Assembly: GCF_009908165.1 (NCBI RefSeq)
Contig: NZ_JAAAUC010000003.1
Coordinates: 186,001 to 250,000 of the forward strand
Direction: 5' to 3'
DNA: 64,000 nucleotides
Source of the DNA: Frigidibacter albus
GTDB taxonomy: Bacteria > Pseudomonadota > Alphaproteobacteria > Rhodobacterales > Rhodobacteraceae
Of this stretch, positions 59,402 to 64,000 are shown in pieces; the stretch's first letter is position 1; every line of letters starts with the position of its first letter. The notes under the pieces were generated by a model that made no database searches, was not told the DNA's origin, and saw only the letters and a program-made list of their open reading frames with translations. The position numbers and the translations under genes were made by a program.

Positions 59402-60312
59402 TTGCGGGCTTTCGGGTCAAGGACGTCGCGCAGGCCGTCGCCAAGGAAGTTGAACCCCAGCGAAACCACGAAGATGGCAAGGCCCGGCATCGTCACCACC
59501 CACCACTGGTCGATGATGAACCGCCGGCCGCCGGCAATCATCGCGCCCCATTCGGGCTGGGGCGGCTGCGCGCCAAGGCCCAGGAAGCCAAGGCCTGCCG
59601 CGGTCAGGATGATGCCGGCCATGTCCAGCGTCACCCGGATGATGACCGAGGACAGGCACAGCGGCACCACATGCCCCCAGATGATCCGCACCGGGCGGGC
59701 GCCCTGCAGGCGGATCGCGTTGATGTAATCGGTGTCACGGATCGTCAGCGTCTCGGCCCGGGCAAGGCGCGCATAGGGCGGCCAGGAGGTGATCGCGATG
59801 GCGATGATCGCATTCTCGATCCCCGGCCCAAGCGCCGCCACGAAGGCCAGCGCCAGGATCAGCCGCGGGAAGGCCAGGAAGATGTCGGTCACGCGCATCA
59901 GCACGGTATCGACCCAGCCGCCGAAATAGCCCGCGGTGGTGCCGACCAAGAGCCCGATGGGCGTGGCGATCACCGCGACCAGCGCCACCACCATCAGCGT
60001 GATCCGCGAGCCGTGGACGATGCGCGAGAAGATGTCGCGCGCCTGTTCATCGGTGCCCATCAGATGGGTCAGCGAGGGCGGCAGCAGCCGTTCCGTGCGC
60101 AGATCACCACCGACGATCGGGTCATAGGGCGCGATCACATTGGCCAGCAGCGCGACGACGATCAGCACCACCACGATGGCAAGCCCGATCATCGCCAGCG
60201 GGTTGGCGCGCAGTGCCAGCCAGGTGCGGTAGGTTTGGCCCAGACGGGCCTGACGGCGCGAGGCGGGCTGTTCGGACAGCAGCCATTCGCGGCGGGAGAG
60301 TGTGGCGGTCAT
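59398..60312 (-). CDS. Peptide ABC transporter permease, DppC-type
   Basis: Inner-membrane permease of 304 residues with an N-terminal OppC domain and six main membrane segments. The line LMGTDEQARDIFSRIVHGSRITL (in parts) near 87-108 and the coupling loop YINAIRLQGARPVRIIWGHVVP (in parts) near 200 are typical. Ends four bases into the ATPase gene. Confidence 0.9.
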
Positions 60313-60334
60313 GCGCGCCTCCGGATTCTGGGCC

Positions 60335-61393
60335 TCATCCGCGACGCCTCACACGAGGGTCGAGGAGGGTGTAGAGAAGGTCGGACAGCAGGTTCAGCCC
60401 GACAAAGACCACGCCGATCACCAGCGTGCCGCCAAGCACGGCGTTCATGTCGGCGTTCTGCAGGCTGTTGGTCAGGTATTGGCCAAGGCCGGGCCAGGCA
60501 AAGACGGTCTCGGTCAGCACCGAGCCTTCCAGCAGCCCGGCGTAGGACAGGGCAATCACCGTCACCAGCGGCACCGCGGCATTGCGCAGCGCATGGACCC
60601 AGATGATCCGCCATTCCGGCACGCCCTTGACGCGGGCGGCGATGACATATTCCTGCGCCAGTTCGTTCAGCATGAAGCTGCGGGTCATCCGGCTGATATA
60701 GGCCATCGAGAAATAGCCCAGAAGCGAGGCGGGCAGGATGATATGCGAGAAGATGTTGCGGAATGCCGCCCATTTGCCCTGCATCGCAGAGTCGAGCAGC
60801 AGAAGGCCGGTGGCGGGGGTGATGTCATATTCGAAGCTGATGTCGATGCGGCCCGGCCCGGCGACCCAGCCCAGCTTGGCGTAGAAGATCAGAAGGCCCA
60901 GCAGGCCCAGCCAGAAGATCGGCGCGGAATAGCCGATGAGGCCGACGACGCGCACCACCTGATCGGCCAGCCGGCCCTGCTTGACGGCCGCCAGCACCCC
61001 CAGCGGCACGCCAAGGATGGTGCCGAGGATCACGCCGAAGGTGGCCAGCTCCAGCGTCGCCGGGAACACGCGCAGGATATCGTCCATGATCGGACGCTTG
61101 GTCAGGAAGCTGTCGCCAAAATCGCCGGTGAAGACCTTTTGCAGGTAGATCCAGAATTGCTGGATCAGCGGCTTGTCGAGCCCCAGTTCGATATAGACCC
61201 GGTCATAGACGCTCTGGCTGGCGCGGTCGCCCACCACCGACAGCACCGGATCGACGGGCACGACGCGCCCGATCAGGAAGGTGACGAACAGCAGGCCCAG
61301 AAAGGTCAGCGCGACCGAAGCAAGCAGCTTGGCGGCCTTCCATGCGAAGGGGAGGGCGCGGCTGCGCCCTCCGGTCTTGATTGCGGTCGCCAT
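60335..61393 (-). CDS. Peptide ABC transporter permease, DppB-type
   Basis: Inner-membrane permease of 352 residues: LLFVTFLIGRVVPVDPVLSVVGDRA (in parts) near 34-58, and the coupling loop YVIAARVKGVPEWRIIWVHALRNA (in parts) near 255. ATG 61393 overlaps the binding-protein stop by one base. 22 bases before the second permease gene. Confidence 0.9.
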   Translation of the reverse strand: MATAIKTGGRSRALPFAWKAAKLLASVALTFLGLLFVTFLIGRVVPVDPVLSVVGDRASQSVYDRVYIELGLDKPLIQQFWIYLQKVFTGDFGDSFLTKRPIMDDILRVFPATLELATFGVILGTILGVPLGVLAAVKQGRLADQVVRVVGLIGYSAPIFWLGLLGLLIFYAKLGWVAGPGRIDISFEYDITPATGLLLLDSAMQGKWAAFRNIFSHIILPASLLGYFSMAYISRMTRSFMLNELAQEYVIAARVKGVPEWRIIWVHALRNAAVPLVTVIALSYAGLLEGSVLTETVFAWPGLGQYLTNSLQNADMNAVLGGTLVIGVVFVGLNLLSDLLYTLLDPRVRRRG

Positions 61394-62988
61394 CAGTCTT
61401 TGGTGACCATGGCGTAGGAGTTGTCGCTGAACGACGGCCCGATCACGAAGCCGCTGACGTTGTTGCGATGCGCCATCACCTCGATCTCCTGGAACATGAT
61501 GACGAAGGGCGAGGTGGCCTGATGTTCCTTCTGCAGCTCGATATACATCTCGGCGCGCTTGTCCGCGTCTGCTTCCAGCACGGCGGCATCGGCCTTGGCG
61601 GTCATTTCCGGGATGTCCCACGAATTGCGCCAGGCCAGCGGCTTGGACGCGGCATCATCCGAGTTGTCGGGGTTGCGCGCGAAGGTATCGGCGTTGGTAT
61701 GGGGGTCCTGATAGTCCGGGCCCCACTGGCCGATATAGATGTCATGGCTGCGGGCGCGGTACTTGGTCAGGGTCTGGCCACCGTCGCCCGGGATCAGTTC
61801 CAGCGTGATGCCGGCTTGCGCCATCGTGCCCTGGATCGCCTCGGCAAGGCTGGTGACCTCGGGGGTGTTGCGGGTGTCCATGGTGACGGTGAACCCGTCG
61901 GGCAGCCCGGCCTCGGCCAGCAGTTCCTTGGCCTTCTCGACGTTCAGGCTGTAGGGGTTGTCTTCCAGCACACCCAGGAAGCCCTTGGGCAGGAAGGCCT
62001 GGTGAACGGTGACGCGGCCCTTCATCAGCGTGTCGGCGATGGTCTCGTAATCCACCAGCCATTTCATCGCCTCGGCCACTTCAGGCTTGGAGAGGAACTC
62101 GTTCTTCTGGTTCAGGCCCATGTAGTAGATCGAGCCCTTGACGCCATCCTCGACCACCAGATCGGGGTTCGACGACATCGCGGTGATTTCATCGGGGCCA
62201 AGGTCGCGGGCAATGTCGATATCGCCCTGCTCCAGCAAGATCCGCTGGGTGGCAGGTTCGGGGATGTGGCGGTAGATGACGCGGGCCATGGCCGGCGCAT
62301 CGCCCGAATAGTTCGCGTTGCGCTCCATCACCACAACTTCGTTGGCGCGCCATTCACGGATGCTGAACGGGCCCGACCCGGCATAGCCGGTCTTCAGCCA
62401 GTTATAGCCGAAATCGCCATCGACCTCATTCTCCTGCACCAGCTTCATGTCGACGACCGACGCGACGTTGGCGGTCAGGCAATACAGCACCAGAGTGGGC
62501 GCATAGGCCTGATCCATCTCGAATTCGAAGGTATAGTCGCCGGTCTGGCGGATCATCTGGTCGACGTTGTCGGCGGTGAAGCCGAACTGCGTGAGGATGA
62601 ACGCGGGCGACATGTCCATCTTCACGGCGCGGGTCAGCGAATAGACGGCATCGGCGGCGGTGATCGGGTTGCCGCTGGCGAAGCTGCGGCCTTCCTTGAT
62701 CTTGAAGGTCAGCGTCTTGCCGTCCTCGGAAACCTCCCAGCTCTCCGCGATCTTGCCGCTAATGTCCGACACGTTCATCGGATCATAGCCGATCAGCGTT
62801 TCATAGCTGTTCCCAGCGATCTCGCCGGCGGTGAATTCGAAAAGTTCGGCGGGGTCGAGCGAGATGACGTCATCGATCGACCAGGCCATGATCAGCGTAT
62901 CGGCAGGCGTCTCTGCCCAGGCTGTCGGCGCGGCGACGGCGGTAAAGCTCGCAACCGTGGCGGCGAGCCACTTCGTCTTATGGAACAT
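61393..62988 (-). CDS. Peptide ABC transporter substrate-binding protein, DppA-like
   Basis: Periplasmic binding protein of 531 residues, SBP_bac_5 family, with a signal peptide ending AWAE near residue 26 and a core such as VISLDPAELFEFTAGE and GPFSIREWRANEVV. It carries dipeptides or oligopeptides, or possibly other cationic or amide ligands handled by this family. First gene of a six-gene run (binding protein, two permeases, two ATPases, M19 dipeptidase) with ycaQ after it. AGAGGA precedes the ATG. Confidence 0.9.
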   Translation of the reverse strand: MFHKTKWLAATVASFTAVAAPTAWAETPADTLIMAWSIDDVISLDPAELFEFTAGEIAGNSYETLIGYDPMNVSDISGKIAESWEVSEDGKTLTFKIKEGRSFASGNPITAADAVYSLTRAVKMDMSPAFILTQFGFTADNVDQMIRQTGDYTFEFEMDQAYAPTLVLYCLTANVASVVDMKLVQENEVDGDFGYNWLKTGYAGSGPFSIREWRANEVVVMERNANYSGDAPAMARVIYRHIPEPATQRILLEQGDIDIARDLGPDEITAMSSNPDLVVEDGVKGSIYYMGLNQKNEFLSKPEVAEAMKWLVDYETIADTLMKGRVTVHQAFLPKGFLGVLEDNPYSLNVEKAKELLAEAGLPDGFTVTMDTRNTPEVTSLAEAIQGTMAQAGITLELIPGDGGQTLTKYRARSHDIYIGQWGPDYQDPHTNADTFARNPDNSDDAASKPLAWRNSWDIPEMTAKADAAVLEADADKRAEMYIELQKEHQATSPFVIMFQEIEVMAHRNNVSGFVIGPSFSDNSYAMVTKD

Positions 62989-63052
62989 GGATGCATCCTC
63001 TGTTGGACTGGCTCGTCCCCGCGACCTTCAGGACGTCGGGCGGCACAGGGAC

Positions 63053-63082
63053 GATTAACCGCTTGGTAAAAAACGAAGTCAA
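63053..63082 (-). promoter_or_regulatory. Candidate promoter of the peptide transporter operon
   Basis: On the minus strand TTGACT (63077-63082), 18-bp spacer, TTAATC (63053-63058), 65 bases before the binding-protein start. The -35 matches consensus at five of six bases. Just upstream is a small hairpin TGCCGC/GCGGCA (63102-63118) followed, 34 bases later, by a T-run, which may end the preceding gene. Confidence 0.45.
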
Positions 63083-63193
63083 GACCCGCGGCCCGGCGAT
63101 CTGCCGCATTTTGCGGCAATCCGCCGCGCCGTCGGGGAAGCCGCGCCGGACTGCCCGAAGCTTCGGCAGCGGAGGAACGCGGCGCCCGAGAGC

Positions 63194-64000
63194 CTATGCG
63201 ATGACCCGCACCGGCGCGCCCTTGTAGGCGGGGGTCAGGGACTCGACGTCATGCCAATCGAGCGGCACAAGCGGGTTGGCCTCGGGATAATAGGCACCGA
63301 CGCAGCCATCGGGCAGGTCATAGCCGGTGACGCGCAGTCCGGGCAGGGCACGGGTCGTCCCATCCTCGACCGCCGAGACCAGCGTGACGCGCTGGCCCTC
63401 ATGCAGCCCGGCGCGGGCCATCTCGCCGGGGTTCATCAGCACGATCATCCGGTCGCCCTCCAGCCTGCGCAGCCGGTCGCGGAAGCCGTAGATCGTGGTG
63501 TTGAACTGGTCGTTGGAGCGCAGGGTGACAAGCGTGAACACCGCCTCGCCGGGTTCGGCACCTAGCGCGCTCAGCACGGTGGGAGTCGTGAATTCGGCCT
63601 TGCCGGATTTGGTCTTCCACTGCCGCTCGCGCGCCGGATTGCCGCGGTAGAAACCGCCCGGGGTGAACATGCGGGCGTTGAAATCCTTGAACTCTTCGGG
63701 ATAGGTCGCCTCGATCAGGTCCCGGATCAGGGCATAGTCGCCCACCCAGTCGTCCCAGGCCAGCCGCGGATTCGGCGCCAGCGTCGCCTTGGCCAGCCCC
63801 GCCACGATGGCGGTTTCCGACAGCAGCTGATCCGATGCCGGCGCCCGCCGCCCGACCGACCCATGGATATGGCTCAGGCTGTCCTCCATCGTCACTGTCT
63901 GCGGCCCGCTGGCCTGCAGGTCTTCCTCGGCCCGTACAAGGCAGGGCAGCAGCCAGGCCCCATCGCCCACCAGCACATGCGAGCGGTTGAGCTTGGTCGC
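63194..64000 (-). CDS. FdhF/YdeP family molybdopterin oxidoreductase (C-terminal part)
   Basis: The window holds the last 268 residues; the 5' end is beyond the right edge. The visible part has the C-terminal dinucleotide-binding (MopB_CT) domain with LVTLRSNDQFNTTIYGFRDRLR (in parts), LMNPGEMARAGLHEGQRVTL (in parts), and a final GCVGAYYPEANPLVPLDW. This is the pattern of YdeP-like members of the formate dehydrogenase H superfamily. The reaction is unknown. Ends about 205 bases before the peptide operon start. Confidence 0.85.
   Translation of the reverse strand, partial: ATKLNRSHVLVGDGAWLLPCLVRAEEDLQASGPQTVTMEDSLSHIHGSVGRRAPASDQLLSETAIVAGLAKATLAPNPRLAWDDWVGDYALIRDLIEATYPEEFKDFNARMFTPGGFYRGNPARERQWKTKSGKAEFTTPTVLSALGAEPGEAVFTLVTLRSNDQFNTTIYGFRDRLRRLEGDRMIVLMNPGEMARAGLHEGQRVTLVSAVEDGTTRALPGLRVTGYDLPDGCVGAYYPEANPLVPLDWHDVESLTPAYKGAPVRVIA

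Overview
The window is high-GC chromosomal DNA from an alphaproteobacterium, most likely a member of the Rhodobacterales. The support is the short-form HisG paired with HisZ, a class II (B12-dependent) ribonucleotide reductase, a DUF1489 protein, the XdhABC arrangement, and the compact mreBCD-mrdA-rodA block. There are no rRNA genes, phage genes, transposases or CRISPR arrays. One tRNA gene, tRNA-Gln(UUG), is present. Both ends are ordinary chromosome; the right end cuts a gene.

Layout. 0.3-4.3 kb holds a GT39-type glycosyltransferase and a two-domain dimethylglycine/sarcosine dehydrogenase-like flavoenzyme. 4.4-6.1 kb holds a coupled pair of very small envelope proteins, a GH25 muramidase lipoprotein and an AhpD-like protein. 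6.2-16.9 kb is one long minus-strand purine block: xanthine dehydrogenase xdhABC runs with overlapping ends into a BMP-type nucleoside ABC transporter (ATPase, two permeases, binding protein) and then an amino-acid-oxidase-like flavoprotein. 17.0-21.6 kb has dnaE and, convergent to it, an AbrB-family membrane protein. 22.1-25.8 kb has slyX and hisS-hisZ-hisG. 26.0-31.8 kb has DUF1489, nrdJ, a TetR regulator divergent from an NTF2-like/NmrA-like pair, and an exported dienelactone hydrolase. 31.8-35.3 kb is a phnDCEE phosphonate importer. 35.4-39.7 kb has an AI-2E family protein, a 28-residue membrane microprotein, tRNA-Gln, a BaiN-like flavoprotein and nhaA. 39.9-43.1 kb is a capsule export fragment (KpsT-like, KpsE-like, kdsA) without a KpsM permease. 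43.4-44.8 kb has a Fe-S uracil-DNA glycosylase-type protein and SseB. 44.9-51.5 kb is the rod-shape and elongation operon mreB-mreC-mreD-mrdA-rodA-ghrA. 51.7-53.5 kb is leuA with a leucine-rich leader peptide. 53.8-62.99 kb has an SDR, an EamA transporter, a YcaQ-like DNA glycosylase, and an oligopeptide ABC importer whose operon ends in an M19 dipeptidase. The window closes inside an FdhF/YdeP-type molybdoenzyme.

How the genes work together. The purine block couples uptake of nucleosides or bases to hypoxanthine/xanthine oxidation, including the XdhC cofactor-insertion chaperone. The peptide block couples dipeptide import to dipeptide hydrolysis. The mre block co-expresses the elongasome cytoskeleton with its transpeptidase and glycosyltransferase.

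The most unusual signals lie between and inside genes. At least three families of short GC-rich repeats are scattered through the window. One copy of the commonest family lies in frame inside xdhB, where it lengthens a metabolic enzyme. Upstream of leuA is an unlisted 28-codon ORF with four consecutive leucine codons, followed by a hairpin that spans its stop codon; this looks like an attenuation leader.
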